Positions 42,083 through 52,319 of a DNA stretch of 54,845 nucleotides are shown in pieces. The position numbers were made by a program, and so were the translations under genes. Position 1 is the first letter of the stretch; each line of letters opens with the position of its first letter. Origin of the DNA: an uncultured Mycoplasmatota bacterium (GTDB lineage Bacteria > Bacillota_I > Bacilli_A > RF39 > UBA660); the NCBI GenBank assembly GCA_900553855.1, contig USFG01000009.1, positions 1 to 54,845 on the forward strand. Direction: 5' to 3'. A model generated the notes under the pieces. The model was not told the origin of the DNA, made no database searches, and saw nothing but the letters and a program-made list of their open reading frames with translations.

Positions 42083-44632
42083 CTAAACATAATCTTTACT
42101 TCCTATTAAATATTTTCTTAATAAATCAAAAGGAATAACTGTAAAAGCAAGTCCTAAACATATTAATAATTCTTTTAAAGTTAACCCATACGTTCTAAAT
42201 AAATTACCACCATAATATATAAAATATATTTGAATTATACCAACAATTAAGAAGACAAACATAAATACTTTATTTCCAAGTATATTAGAAAACAAATTTA
42301 ACTTACTTGTTCTTGCATTAAATGCATTAAATATTCCAATAAACACAAATAAAGTAAAGAACGCTGTTAAGAAATATTTATTATCAACATCATATCTTAT
42401 TAACTCTTTAAATACCGGTAACTTTAAAAATAAAATACATAATAAACTAGAATATAATCCGGTTATTAATATTTCTCCATACATATATTTATTAATTATA
42501 TGTTCATTTTTACTTTTAGGTTTTTCTCTCATATATATTTTATTTGGATTATCATAAGCAAACGCTAAGGATGCCAAAGAATCCATTATCATATTTATCC
42601 ACAACATCTGCATTACAGTCACTGGTGTACTTATTCCTATAAAAGGTCCAATAATTGATAAACTCATCGCACATATATTAACAGTTAACTGAAAAATAAT
42701 AAATTTTCTAATATTTTTAAAAATAGTTCTACCAAATAAAATAGCCATACTTATTGAACATATATTATCATCAAGAATAACTATATCAGCAGCTTCCTTA
42801 GCAACATCTGCTCCACTTCCCATAGCAAAACCAACATCACATTTTTTTAAAGCAGCTGCATCATTAATTCCATCACCAGTCATACCAACAACTAAATTTA
42901 ATTCTTTAAATATTCTAACTAACCTACTCTTATCAGTAGGTTTTGCTCGTGCTACTATTTTAAGCCTATTTGCTAGGGCTTTTAATTCATCATCACTCAT
43001 AAGACTTAAATCAGAACTAGTTAGACAAACATCATCATCTTTATATAAATCTAGTTCTCTTCCAATATACATAGCTGTATCTAATGAATCACCAGTTACT
43101 ACTATTAAATTTACTCCCGCACTCTTAATTAATTTAACACCTTCAATAGCGTCTTTTCTAACTTCATCTTTTAGAAGTATACATCCTAAATAAATTAAAT
43201 CATCAGATACTTTCCCCCTATAAGCAAGAGCAATAACCCTATATCCCTTATTCATATAATTAGAAATTATCCCATTAATTCTATTTTTATCTATCAATTC
43301 TTTCTTATCAAAATAACAATATTTACATTTAGGAATAATTACATCAGGAGCACCTTTATAATAAACATATTCACTAGTTTCTACACTAGAATACTTTTTA
43401 TCACTACTAAACATTTCTTTTTTAAGAATTTTTTCACTAGGTTTAAAAGAAAAAAATCTCATTAAAGCTTTATCTGTCGAATTACCATTAATAATATTAT
43501 TTTCACTTAATAAAGCCTCATTATTAAGAACGCAACTATTACCAATTAACTTATAATATTCTTTATACTTTGTTATTTCAACTTCATCATTAAATAATTT
43601 ATTATAAGGATTTACTAGACCATATACTGATAACTTTCCATTAGTTAACGTCCCCGTTTTATCCGAAAGAAGTACATTTAAAGATCCTGCAGTTTCAATT
43701 CCCACCATCTTTTTAACTAAAACATTCTTTTTAATCATTTTCTTCATATTAGTTGAAAGAACCAATGCAACCATTAACGGTAATCCTTCTGGAACTGACA
43801 CAACAATAATAGTAACAGCTAAAGTAGTAGCATAAATAACATGATTTATTAATTGAGGAATATTGCTAATAGACTTTAATATAAGACTAGGATTAAATTT
43901 ATTAGCAATTACAATAACTGAAAATAAATAAGAAAAAAATACTAAAAAGGCACCAATATAACCAATTGTACTAATTATTTTTGCTAAATGAGTTAATCTT
44001 TTCTTTAAAGGACTACTTTCACTTTCTTCATTAAGTTCCATAGTTATTGCACCATGCATTGTCGCTGCACCAACATTTGTAACTTTCATTATCGCTTCAC
44101 CATTAGTAACAATAGTTCCTTTAAAGATTTTACCGTTTAACTTCTTCTGAATATCCTTACTTTCTCCACTAATACTAGATTCATCAAGAGATATTTCACC
44201 ATCAATTATTGTACCATCAGCTGGAACATAGTCTCCACTTGTTAAATAAATAATATCCCCTACAACTATATCACCTATTTTAGTAATATATAAATTATTA
44301 TTTCTTTTAACTTTGCATTTTTTAACATTATTTTCTTTAAATAATCTATTAAATGCTTTATTTGAACCATATTCACTAATCGTACTTATTAAAGTTGCAA
44401 AAAATATTGCAATAAATATCCCAAGTGTTTCAAACCAACTTTCATCCGCAAATAAGAACACTAACTTAATAGCCAGCACTATTAAAAGTATTCTTATCAT
44501 TGGATCCCCTAAAGATTCTAATAATAACTTAAAAAACGTATTTTTATTTTTAACAACTACTTCATTACTACCATATTTTTCTCTACTTTTAACTACTTCT
44601 TCATTGCTTAGTCCAGTCATTATTTCCTCCAA
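42083..44632 (-). CDS. Calcium-type P-type ATPase
   Basis: This membrane pump belongs to the P2 group (PMCA/SERCA-like), probably exporting Ca. The 849 residues show the actuator ESSISGES, the phosphorylation motif DKTGTLTNG, the nucleotide-binding KGAPDVI and the hinge TGDGINDAAALKKCD. The transmembrane segment EGLPLMVAL in helix 4 carries the ion-binding VPEGLP pattern, and ten helices are expected. A leading MEEIMTGLSNEEV indicates either of two close start codons. It is monocistronic. Confidence 0.93.
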   Translation of the reverse strand: MEEIMTGLSNEEVVKSREKYGSNEVVVKNKNTFFKLLLESLGDPMIRILLIVLAIKLVFLFADESWFETLGIFIAIFFATLISTISEYGSNKAFNRLFKENNVKKCKVKRNNNLYITKIGDIVVGDIIYLTSGDYVPADGTIIDGEISLDESSISGESKDIQKKLNGKIFKGTIVTNGEAIMKVTNVGAATMHGAITMELNEESESSPLKKRLTHLAKIISTIGYIGAFLVFFSYLFSVIVIANKFNPSLILKSISNIPQLINHVIYATTLAVTIIVVSVPEGLPLMVALVLSTNMKKMIKKNVLVKKMVGIETAGSLNVLLSDKTGTLTNGKLSVYGLVNPYNKLFNDEVEITKYKEYYKLIGNSCVLNNEALLSENNIINGNSTDKALMRFFSFKPSEKILKKEMFSSDKKYSSVETSEYVYYKGAPDVIIPKCKYCYFDKKELIDKNRINGIISNYMNKGYRVIALAYRGKVSDDLIYLGCILLKDEVRKDAIEGVKLIKSAGVNLIVVTGDSLDTAMYIGRELDLYKDDDVCLTSSDLSLMSDDELKALANRLKIVARAKPTDKSRLVRIFKELNLVVGMTGDGINDAAALKKCDVGFAMGSGADVAKEAADIVILDDNICSISMAILFGRTIFKNIRKFIIFQLTVNICAMSLSIIGPFIGISTPVTVMQMLWINMIMDSLASLAFAYDNPNKIYMREKPKSKNEHIINKYMYGEILITGLYSSLLCILFLKLPVFKELIRYDVDNKYFLTAFFTLFVFIGIFNAFNARTSKLNLFSNILGNKVFMFVFLIVGIIQIYFIYYGGNLFRTYGLTLKELLICLGLAFTVIPFDLLRKYLIGSKDYV

Positions 44633-44663
44633 TTAAATATATGAAGAAAAAATATAATAATAA

Positions 44664-44704
44664 CAAAAAAAGAATACAAAATATTCTACAATATCTTGTA
44701 TCCT
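44664..44704 (-). terminator. Terminator of the glycine-rich protein gene
   Basis: On the minus strand a 14-bp stem (GGATACAAGATATT / AATATTTTGTATTC, two G-T pairs) with a 4-nt loop is followed by TTTTTTT. Confidence 0.8.
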
Positions 44705-44717
44705 ATACTAATATTTT

Positions 44718-46181
44718 TTACTCAACATGGCTTCGAATAATTACTATACCAGAACTTCCATTCTGATACCTATTTCCATAATTTGCACCCTTGCCACCAT
44801 TACCTGTATTATCTACATTAGCTGTTGATGTATTTGAAGCAGCACCATTTCCACCAGAAGAATATAAATTGCCTGATTCTTCACCAAATTCCCTTGTTGA
44901 ACCAGTTTCTCCGTTTGGTCCAGGAACCTCTCTTTGTCCTTTTCCAGCAGTATATGATGTAGAAGCAGCATTTCCGTTATATCCATCAGTGCCACCAAGT
45001 GGGTTATTATTAGTTGAACCAGAACCACTGGCTCCACCAGAGCCTCCATTTCCACCAACATTTTTATATGCACCTTTTCCACCAGCTGCTTTATAGCCAA
45101 ATGCCGAGCTTTCAGCTCCAGCAGCATGAACCGTGCTACCACCAGAACCTATTACAATTTGATATTCAGTTTCACTTAGTACATTAATTGCTCTAATGGT
45201 ATTGGTATAACCACCACCACCACCAGCTCCATAATAACTACTTTCAGCCCAACCGGCTCCAGCTCCACCGCCTCCAACTAAGAAGACATCTAGCGTAGGA
45301 ACTTCTTCCGGAAATGTTAATGTGCCACTTGTTAAAAATTTAATTTTCCAATCTAAAGTATCAGCGTCAACAGTTTCGTATTTACCAGTATAAGTAAAAA
45401 CAGGCATTCCTTGTAAATATGTAAAATTAACTATAATTTTATCCGCAAAACCTTCAACAACAGTTTTCCATTTATTCGTATCTCTATTACAAGTTATATA
45501 TGAATTTGTTAGTTCCACTTCTGAACCATCAACAATACCTACTAATTTCGCAACATAATTGCAAGAAGTAGGATATGTAGAAGATTTAATTCCATCAACA
45601 TAAGCAACAACTTCTGTATTAACATCACCAACATGAATTCTACTAAACATATCCATTAATGTTAATTCATTCCAACCATACCCAGCATTTAAATCTAACA
45701 AAATATAATAATCAGTAGAAGTTTTATTTATTGACATCAAGCCAACCAATGAAGGATTAGTACTACCACCTACAATAGTTCCACTTGCACTACTAGTGTT
45801 CTTTTTATTTAAACCAATTTGTACTCCATCTGGAACATCATCATAATAACTTGTACAATTTACATCCGTACATATTTTATAAATAACTTCATAATTGACA
45901 TCAACCGAGTTTAAACTTAAAATATTAACATTAAATACCTCTGAACTATTAGCAGCCAGTTTTAATACCCTATCATCTGATTCACCTGAATTAGTAGTTA
46001 AACTAAATGATAAATCATTAATTTTAATATTAGCAACTACATTTGAACTATTCTTATTAAAAAATGATAAAGAATATCCAATAATTGATATAAACAATAA
46101 CATTATTGTAACAATTAATATATATTTATATTTTTTATTAAAATTTATCGTTTTTAATACATTTATAAAATTTTTATTCAA
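44718..46181 (-). CDS. Membrane-anchored glycine-rich surface protein
   Basis: The 487-residue protein has an N-terminal membrane anchor (about 20-42), a Ser/Asn-rich beta ectodomain with Cys pairs (CTDVNC), and a Gly-rich C-terminal region (about 300-487). That region starts VFLVGGGGAGAG and ends GSSGIVIIRSH, matching glycine-rich domains (Gly_rich_2-like) known from phage tail fibres and surface proteins. GC content is visibly higher in the Gly-rich part, giving long open frames on the other strand that are not genes. Its ligand is unknown. Confidence 0.8.
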   Translation of the reverse strand: MNKNFINVLKTINFNKKYKYILIVTIMLLFISIIGYSLSFFNKNSSNVVANIKINDLSFSLTTNSGESDDRVLKLAANSSEVFNVNILSLNSVDVNYEVIYKICTDVNCTSYYDDVPDGVQIGLNKKNTSSASGTIVGGSTNPSLVGLMSINKTSTDYYILLDLNAGYGWNELTLMDMFSRIHVGDVNTEVVAYVDGIKSSTYPTSCNYVAKLVGIVDGSEVELTNSYITCNRDTNKWKTVVEGFADKIIVNFTYLQGMPVFTYTGKYETVDADTLDWKIKFLTSGTLTFPEEVPTLDVFLVGGGGAGAGWAESSYYGAGGGGGYTNTIRAINVLSETEYQIVIGSGGSTVHAAGAESSAFGYKAAGGKGAYKNVGGNGGSGGASGSGSTNNNPLGGTDGYNGNAASTSYTAGKGQREVPGPNGETGSTREFGEESGNLYSSGGNGAASNTSTANVDNTGNGGKGANYGNRYQNGSSGIVIIRSHVE

Positions 46182-46268
46182 GTAACTTCACTCCCATTCT
46201 ATCAAAATTATTTTTTGGTTTCCCTTATCAAACAAACATTTATATTTTATAAATAAATTTGCGAATGC

Positions 46269-46982
46269 TCACTTGACAGATAAATTTGTATGAGAAAAAT
46301 GATTATTTAAATGAATCACACCAGTATCTTTAAGCAATTCACCTACTTCTTCTTTTGTAGCAATAGCTAAATTATCATTTTTGTATCTTAAATCTTCAGT
46401 TATTTCTTTGCCAAACCAATTTGGCACTTCGAAATTATTAGCATCTTCTAGATTGTTAAATTCTACTTCTACAACCAATAATCCATCTAAATCATCTAAA
46501 TATTTATCAACCTCCGCAACATATTTTCCAATAGGAATTCTATATCTACATTTAACAATAGTTCTTCCTATTTTATATTCAATAAGCTTATTATAAATAT
46601 CTTCAGTTATTTCTTTTTCACTCTCTTCTCTAACTAAAGTTCCTTCTCCCTTTTGATTATAATAATATTTATTATCAACTTTTCTAACTCTTGAAACTGG
46701 TCTAAATCCTATATAAGATTGATATATTACCGAATAATCATAACCATCAATATTACTATTCTTGTCTAATAAAAATTTTCTCTCAATTTCCATATGACTA
46801 TTCTTATCTAACTTTTCATAGCTATAACTTATTTCATAAACCTCACTAACACCATCAAATCTGGGAATTAATTTATTTATAACCACATTAAATTTATTTT
46901 GTGCTCTTAAAGTTTCATAAGCCTTATTTATCGCCTCATCTTCACTTTTTGCTCTAATACTTATCTTTTCATAACTTATCAT
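46269..46982 (-). CDS. CYTH domain (triphosphate tunnel) protein
   Basis: CYTH proteins bind or hydrolyse triphosphates with metal in a beta-tunnel. Residues about 65-215 contain the signature EIERKF, RVRKVDNKYYY, the acidic EVEFNNLEDA and a final TEDLRYKNDN segment. An extra N-terminal domain of about 60 residues (KISIRAKSEDEAINKAYE) resembles a small alpha-beta Jag-N-like unit. The 237-residue protein overlaps the pyrophosphatase gene by 4 nt, so a joint role in PPi or polyphosphate chemistry is plausible. Confidence 0.87.
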   Translation of the reverse strand: MISYEKISIRAKSEDEAINKAYETLRAQNKFNVVINKLIPRFDGVSEVYEISYSYEKLDKNSHMEIERKFLLDKNSNIDGYDYSVIYQSYIGFRPVSRVRKVDNKYYYNQKGEGTLVREESEKEITEDIYNKLIEYKIGRTIVKCRYRIPIGKYVAEVDKYLDDLDGLLVVEVEFNNLEDANNFEVPNWFGKEITEDLRYKNDNLAIATKEEVGELLKDTGVIHLNNHFSHTNLSVK

Positions 46983-48598
46983 AATTTTTCCAATACTCCC
47001 ATAATAGGCGGAACCATTTGTTTTTTACGAGATATTACTCCCATTAATTTTTCGCCCTCTTTAATATCACTTAATTCATATGCATCATTTAAATACTCTT
47101 TAGCACCATCATTGAATAACAAATAAGAATTATTTTCTAAAATATCTGTTACAAATAAACAAGCTACTTTATAATCATTATTATCTGCTATATGATTAAG
47201 TTCATCTACATATTCATTTAATCTATCACTATATTCTTTAAAATCAGTTGTAAATACTTGACCAATTCCAAATTTAACTTCTCCAGTAACATATGATTTA
47301 AAATCTTTATAAACTATTTCATTAATAGTTAAACCATCATTAGAAACACCACTCTTAAGTAATTCTTTACCATATTTATATAAATCAACTTCAGCAATAT
47401 TTGCTAAATCCTTAGCCACTTGTTTATCCAACTCAGTAGTGGTAGGACTTGCAAGTAACAATGTATCACTTATAATTCCACTAAGCATTAACCCTGCAAT
47501 ATCACTAGGTATTTCAATATTATTTTCTTTATACAATGTATAAATTATTGTATTAACAGAACCTACACTCATATTTCTAAAATTAATTGGTAACAACGTA
47601 CTAATCTTACCTATATTATGATGATCAACAATTTCTAAAATATCTGCTTCATTTAACCCATCCGCACTTTGACTAGGTTCATTATGATCAACTAAAATAA
47701 CTTTCTTTCTTGTAATTAAATTAGTATCTATTAATCTAAGCATTCCATCACAATATCCCTTTGAATTAACAATTGGATAATTAGTATGTTTAAGTTTATT
47801 AGATATTTCAACAAAATCAGTTAAATAATCATTAGGACCAAAACATACAGCCGAACTAGATCTCTTAATAGTTTTAATCGGATTAGCAAGCGTAATTAAT
47901 CTACTAGTTTTAAATGTATCATAAGGAGTCACAATTACATTAACTTTATTAAATCTAATTAAATCAATTTCTTCTTTAGTTAACTCTTTATTAGCAACTA
48001 CTATTATTAATCTAGCTTTATGTTTAACAGCATCTTCAATAATAGAATCTCTTCCACATATCAAGATTGTATCTTCATAAATATTTATAAAATCAGAAAA
48101 CTGAGCAAAAGGAAGTGCAACTGCTAAAACATTACCACTTATAAAATCATCAAATTTATAATAACTAGAAGCATTAAGAACATCTACAATATCCATAAAC
48201 TTAGCATTTATCTCATTAGTATCACCTTTAATTAATTCATTAGCAAGCTCTTTTAATGATACATAACCAACAAACTTCTTATGATCATCTACTAAAGGAA
48301 TACCAGTAATTCCATGTTCATTAAAAGTATTATAAACATTAAATATTGAATCATTCTGATTAGCATAATAATTTTTATTATATTTAATATCTTTAAGTTC
48401 AACTTTAACATCATTTAAATATTTAGGTACTTCAAAACCAAATCTATTTAAAGCATATATAGTTTCTTTATTTACTTCACTTAAGATTCTAGCCTCTGCA
48501 TTAATTCCTAGTTTTCTCTTTAAATAAGCAAAACTTATTGCACCTGCAACTGAATCAGTATCTGGTTTCTTATGACCAAAAATATATACTTTTTCCAT
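46979..48598 (-). CDS. Manganese-dependent inorganic pyrophosphatase with CBS/DRTGG insert
   Basis: This is a family II pyrophosphatase (DHH superfamily), hydrolysing PPi in the cytosol. The 539 residues begin with GHKKPDTDSVAGAI, continue with an inserted CBS pair (GITGIPLVDD) split by a DRTGG-like segment (DTILICGRDSIIEDAVK), then DHNEPSQ and DHHN with metal ligands, and an LLASPTTTELDKQVA C-terminal DHHA2 part. CBS-containing members are regulated by adenine nucleotides. It overlaps the CYTH gene by 4 nt and is first in the operon. Confidence 0.92.
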   Translation of the reverse strand: MEKVYIFGHKKPDTDSVAGAISFAYLKRKLGINAEARILSEVNKETIYALNRFGFEVPKYLNDVKVELKDIKYNKNYYANQNDSIFNVYNTFNEHGITGIPLVDDHKKFVGYVSLKELANELIKGDTNEINAKFMDIVDVLNASSYYKFDDFISGNVLAVALPFAQFSDFINIYEDTILICGRDSIIEDAVKHKARLIIVVANKELTKEEIDLIRFNKVNVIVTPYDTFKTSRLITLANPIKTIKRSSSAVCFGPNDYLTDFVEISNKLKHTNYPIVNSKGYCDGMLRLIDTNLITRKKVILVDHNEPSQSADGLNEADILEIVDHHNIGKISTLLPINFRNMSVGSVNTIIYTLYKENNIEIPSDIAGLMLSGIISDTLLLASPTTTELDKQVAKDLANIAEVDLYKYGKELLKSGVSNDGLTINEIVYKDFKSYVTGEVKFGIGQVFTTDFKEYSDRLNEYVDELNHIADNNDYKVACLFVTDILENNSYLLFNDGAKEYLNDAYELSDIKEGEKLMGVISRKKQMVPPIMGVLEKL

Positions 48599-48690
48599 AC
48601 GTTCCTCCTAATATATTCTAATTATACACTAATTAAATCTAAAAATATAGTTATTATGTGTTATAATTTATTTAGAAGGTGGTATGTGAT

Positions 48691-49617
48691 ATGGCAAAAT
48701 ACAAACTAAAAAAGAAAGTTAAAAATAACCTAATAAAATTATTTATAATAGTGATTCTATTAATTGTAGGAATAATTTTAATTAAAGATTATAAATATAA
48801 GCAAACTTATGAATATAAATTATTAAATTTAAACTACTCTAAAGAAGAAATAAAAGTATTATTAGATAATTTAAATAGTGACAAAATTGATGAACTACTA
48901 ACTAAAGAATATAATAAAGATATTGTAAGTATAATTAATGAAAAATATTACTTATCTAAAAACTTAGATAGATATCTAAATTATTTAAGTGCTAACCCAA
49001 CTCTAAGTCATAGTGATGTTGTATCTTTAGTTAATGTTAATAGAGATAATAAATTTTATGAAAACACTACTACAACTGATTTAACAAATTATAATGAAAT
49101 GTTAGTAAATAAATATCATCTATTGAATAAAGACTTTCAAGCAAAAGATATTGTAAGTGTATCAAGTACTTATGGATATGCCAATAATAGTTTAAATAAA
49201 GAAGCCTATGAAGCATTCAAACAATTAGCAAATGATGCTAAAAAAGAAGGCCATACTATCGTAATTTTATCTTCTTATCGTACTTATGAATATCAAGAAA
49301 AATTATGGAATCGTGATAAAGATGATGATTATGTAGCAAGACCAGGCTCTTCTGAACACATAACTGGTTTAGCAATTGATGTATCTGATTTTAATGATAA
49401 AAATGATAGTTTTAAAGATACTGAAAGTTATACATGGATGATAAATAATTGCTATAAATACGGATTTATCTTAAGGTATCCTGAAAACAAAGAAAACATT
49501 ACTGGTTATAGTTATGAAGCATGGCATTATAGATATGTTGGTACTAGCCTAGCAACTAAGATTTATAATGAAGGCATCACATTTGATGAATATTATGCTT
49601 ATTATATGGAAAAATAG
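48691..49617 (+). CDS. D-alanyl-D-alanine carboxypeptidase (VanY/M15-like)
   Basis: The enzyme trims the terminal D-Ala from peptidoglycan stem peptides outside the membrane. The 308-residue protein has an N-terminal membrane anchor (about 13-32) and a C-terminal M15 domain with SSYRTYEYQEKLW, the zinc motif EHITGLAIDVSD, and WHYRYVG with the third His. The ATG at 48691 follows AGAAGGTGG; the GTG 12 nt earlier is less likely. It is followed after 7 nt by an XRE membrane regulator gene. Confidence 0.92.
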   Translation: MAKYKLKKKVKNNLIKLFIIVILLIVGIILIKDYKYKQTYEYKLLNLNYSKEEIKVLLDNLNSDKIDELLTKEYNKDIVSIINEKYYLSKNLDRYLNYLSANPTLSHSDVVSLVNVNRDNKFYENTTTTDLTNYNEMLVNKYHLLNKDFQAKDIVSVSSTYGYANNSLNKEAYEAFKQLANDAKKEGHTIVILSSYRTYEYQEKLWNRDKDDDYVARPGSSEHITGLAIDVSDFNDKNDSFKDTESYTWMINNCYKYGFILRYPENKENITGYSYEAWHYRYVGTSLATKIYNEGITFDEYYAYYMEK

Positions 49618-49624
49618 AGGTAAC

Positions 49625-50299
49625 ATGAACAACTTTGGCGAAATAATAAAAGACATACGTAAAAAAAATAATTTAACTCAAAAAGAACTAGCTGATAAAT
49701 TATATGTAACTTATCAAGCAGTTTCAAAATGGGAAAATAACAAAAGCATTCCTGATATTTCAATCTTACAAAATATTTCTAAAATGTTTAATATTGATTT
49801 AAATTATTTAACAAACACTAAAAAAAGAAATAATACTATATACTTTATTTTAATAATTATTTTCTTAATTTTATCTTTAACAATAACAATTTTAATAACT
49901 AAAAATCATACTCATGACTTTGAAATGCGTTCTATTGAAACAACTTGTAATGATTTTAATTTATCAGGAACAATTGCTTATAATAAAGATAAAACAGCAA
50001 TATTTATATCTGAAATAGATTACTGTGGTTTAAATAAAGATCAAATCTACGATACAATAACAAGTACTTTATATCAAAATGAAAATAATAAAGAAAAAAT
50101 TATTATAACTAATAAAGAAAAAAATAATTTATCATTAAATGATTATTTAAAAGACTTAACTTATCATGTTGATAATTATAAATCTACTTGTTTAGACTAT
50201 AATAAAAATGAATTATATATCAAAATCGAATTACAAAAGAAAAATGAATCTACTATAACTTATACTATTCCTTTAAAAATAAATGATACTTGCAATTAA
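49625..50299 (+). CDS. XRE-type regulator with membrane segment
   Basis: The 224-residue protein has an N-terminal XRE HTH (about 1-65; IIKDIRKKNNLTQKELADKL and TYQAVSKWEN). One membrane helix (about 74-93) and an exported C-terminal domain with three Cys follow. This layout suggests a membrane-bound sensor that transmits an external or envelope signal to DNA. The ATG at 49625 follows AGAGGT; a longer frame overlapping the carboxypeptidase gene is less likely. It is co-directional with, and close to, the carboxypeptidase, so a cell-envelope signal is possible. Confidence 0.8.
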   Translation: MNNFGEIIKDIRKKNNLTQKELADKLYVTYQAVSKWENNKSIPDISILQNISKMFNIDLNYLTNTKKRNNTIYFILIIIFLILSLTITILITKNHTHDFEMRSIETTCNDFNLSGTIAYNKDKTAIFISEIDYCGLNKDQIYDTITSTLYQNENNKEKIIITNKEKNNLSLNDYLKDLTYHVDNYKSTCLDYNKNELYIKIELQKKNESTITYTIPLKINDTCN

Positions 50300-50353
50300 T
50301 AATAACTTAGTATAATATATACTCAAAAATTCAAAATAATTATGGAGGAATTT

Positions 50354-52297
50354 ATGTTCAAATTAATATCTAAATATAAACCTGCCGGAGATCAGCCTGT
50401 TGCTATTGATAAATTAGTTAAAGGAATAAATGAAGGCAAAAAAAGTCAAGTTTTATTAGGTGCAACAGGTACTGGTAAAACTTTTATGATCGCTAATGTA
50501 ATTGAAAGAACAAATAAACCCACTTTAATTTTAGCTCACAACAAGACATTAGCAGGACAACTTTATAGTGAGTTTAAAGAATTGTTTCCTGAAAATCATG
50601 TTGAATACTTTGTATCTTATTACGATTACTATCAACCAGAAGCATATGTTCCCCAAACTGATACTTATATTGAAAAAGATTCTAGTATTAATGATGAAAT
50701 TGATGAATTACGTCATGGTGCTACTTCAAGTTTAATTAATTATAGAGATACTATAGTTGTTGCATCTGTATCATGTATTTATGGTATTGGTGAAAAAGAA
50801 GAATATAAAAATAATATGTTAATTTTAAAACAAGGTGATAATGTTGGAAGAAACTTTATTATCGATCGATTAGTTTCTATGACCTATGAACGAAATCAAA
50901 TAGATTTTCATCGTGGTACTTTTAGAGTTAATGGTGATATCATTGATGTCATACCTGCTAACGAAAGAAAAAATGGTATTCGTATTGAATTATTTGGTAA
51001 TGAAGTAGATCGTATTTGTGAATTTGATACTTTAACCGGAAATATTATAAAAGTACTTAAAAATATAACAATATTCCCTGCTTCTCACTTTGTTACAGGT
51101 GAAGAAAAATTAAAAGAAGCTATTAAAAGAATTGAAGAAGAAAAAGATAAACAAATTAAATTTTTTAAAGAAAAAGGAAAACTTATCGAAGCTCAGCGTA
51201 TTAAAGAACGCTGTGAATATGACATTGAAATGTTAAAAGAAACTGGATTTTGCCATGGTATTGAAAACTATTCAAGACATCTTGCATTAAGAGGTGCAGG
51301 TGAAACACCATCAACTTTAATTGATTTCTTTCCTGATGATTTTCTTTTAGTAGTTGATGAATCTCATGTTACACTACCTCAAGTTAGAGCAATGTATAAT
51401 GGCGATAGAATGCGTAAACAAACACTAGTTGATTATGGTTTTAGGTTACCAAGTGCACTAGACAACAGACCATTAAAATTTGAAGAATTTGAACAAAAAA
51501 TTAATCAAGCTATCTATATTTCTGCAACGCCTGGTGATTATGAACTATCTCTAACTAATAATGAAGTTGTTGAAAGCATTATTAGACCTACCGGACTGCT
51601 AGATCCAACCATTGAAGTTAAACCAACCAAAAACCAAATCGATGATTTAATCAATGAAATAAATATAAGAGTTCAAAAGAATGAAAGAGTTTTAATTACT
51701 ACTTTAACCATTAAAATGGCTGAAGAATTAACAAACTATTTAAAAAGTTTAAATATGAAAGTTGCATACCTTCATAGCGAAGTTAAAACATTTGAAAGAT
51801 TAAAAATAATTAGAGATTTACGTTTAGGAAAATATGATACATTAGTAGGAATAAACTTACTAAGAGAAGGATTAGATATTCCAGAGATTAGTTTAATCGC
51901 TATTATGGATGCAGACAAACAAGGCTTCCTAAGAAGTGAACGTAGTTTAATTCAAACAATAGGTAGAGCTGCACGTAACCAAAATGGTCATGTCATAATG
52001 TATGCTGATTCAATATCTGAATCTATGGATAAAGCTATAACTGAAACTCAAAGAAGACGTAAAATTCAAGAAGAATTTAATAAAGAACATGGAATCACTC
52101 CTAAAACTGTTCAAAAAGAAGTTAGAGACCTTATTTCAAATGAAATCAAAGAAGATACTGGTACTAAAAAGGCCAGTAAAAAAGATTTACAAACAATTGA
52201 AAATGAAATGCGTAAAGCGGCTAAAGAACTTGATTTTGAAAAAGCAATGCAACTTAGAGATATCTTATTCGAATTAAAAGCCAATGAAAAAAGCTAG
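50354..52297 (+). CDS. uvrB: Excinuclease ABC subunit B
   Basis: This DNA-damage verification helicase works in nucleotide excision repair with UvrA and UvrC. The 647 residues are near the usual length. They show Walker A GATGTGKT, the beta-hairpin region YYDYYQPEAY, the DESHVTLPQ motif, the helicase segment ISATPGDYE, LLREGLDIPE, IQTIGRAARN and a C-terminal UVR domain (KKDLQTIENEMRKAAKELDFEKA). The ATG at 50354 follows GGAGGAAT. No LexA box is visible upstream. It ends at a bidirectional terminator. Confidence 0.98.
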   Translation: MFKLISKYKPAGDQPVAIDKLVKGINEGKKSQVLLGATGTGKTFMIANVIERTNKPTLILAHNKTLAGQLYSEFKELFPENHVEYFVSYYDYYQPEAYVPQTDTYIEKDSSINDEIDELRHGATSSLINYRDTIVVASVSCIYGIGEKEEYKNNMLILKQGDNVGRNFIIDRLVSMTYERNQIDFHRGTFRVNGDIIDVIPANERKNGIRIELFGNEVDRICEFDTLTGNIIKVLKNITIFPASHFVTGEEKLKEAIKRIEEEKDKQIKFFKEKGKLIEAQRIKERCEYDIEMLKETGFCHGIENYSRHLALRGAGETPSTLIDFFPDDFLLVVDESHVTLPQVRAMYNGDRMRKQTLVDYGFRLPSALDNRPLKFEEFEQKINQAIYISATPGDYELSLTNNEVVESIIRPTGLLDPTIEVKPTKNQIDDLINEINIRVQKNERVLITTLTIKMAEELTNYLKSLNMKVAYLHSEVKTFERLKIIRDLRLGKYDTLVGINLLREGLDIPEISLIAIMDADKQGFLRSERSLIQTIGRAARNQNGHVIMYADSISESMDKAITETQRRRKIQEEFNKEHGITPKTVQKEVRDLISNEIKEDTGTKKASKKDLQTIENEMRKAAKELDFEKAMQLRDILFELKANEKS

Positions 52298-52319
52298 AAT
52301 AAACATTCTAACTTTTTTA
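52286..52319. terminator. Bidirectional terminator after uvrB
   Basis: AAAAGCTAGAAT pairs with ATTCTAACTTTT with one mismatch around AAAC, overlapping the uvrB stop codon and ending in a T-run. It also serves the converging gene. Confidence 0.78.

Noticed and set aside
44791..45142. Long open frames opposite and alongside the glycine-rich gene (one Pro-rich on the plus strand)
   Set aside because: They mirror GGN/GCN codon runs of the real gene, have no ribosome binding site, and give low-complexity Pro- or Leu-rich products.
50300..50353. SOS box upstream of uvrB
   Set aside because: AGTATAATATATACT is a palindromic -10 region, but no CGAAC-N4-GTTCG motif is present.
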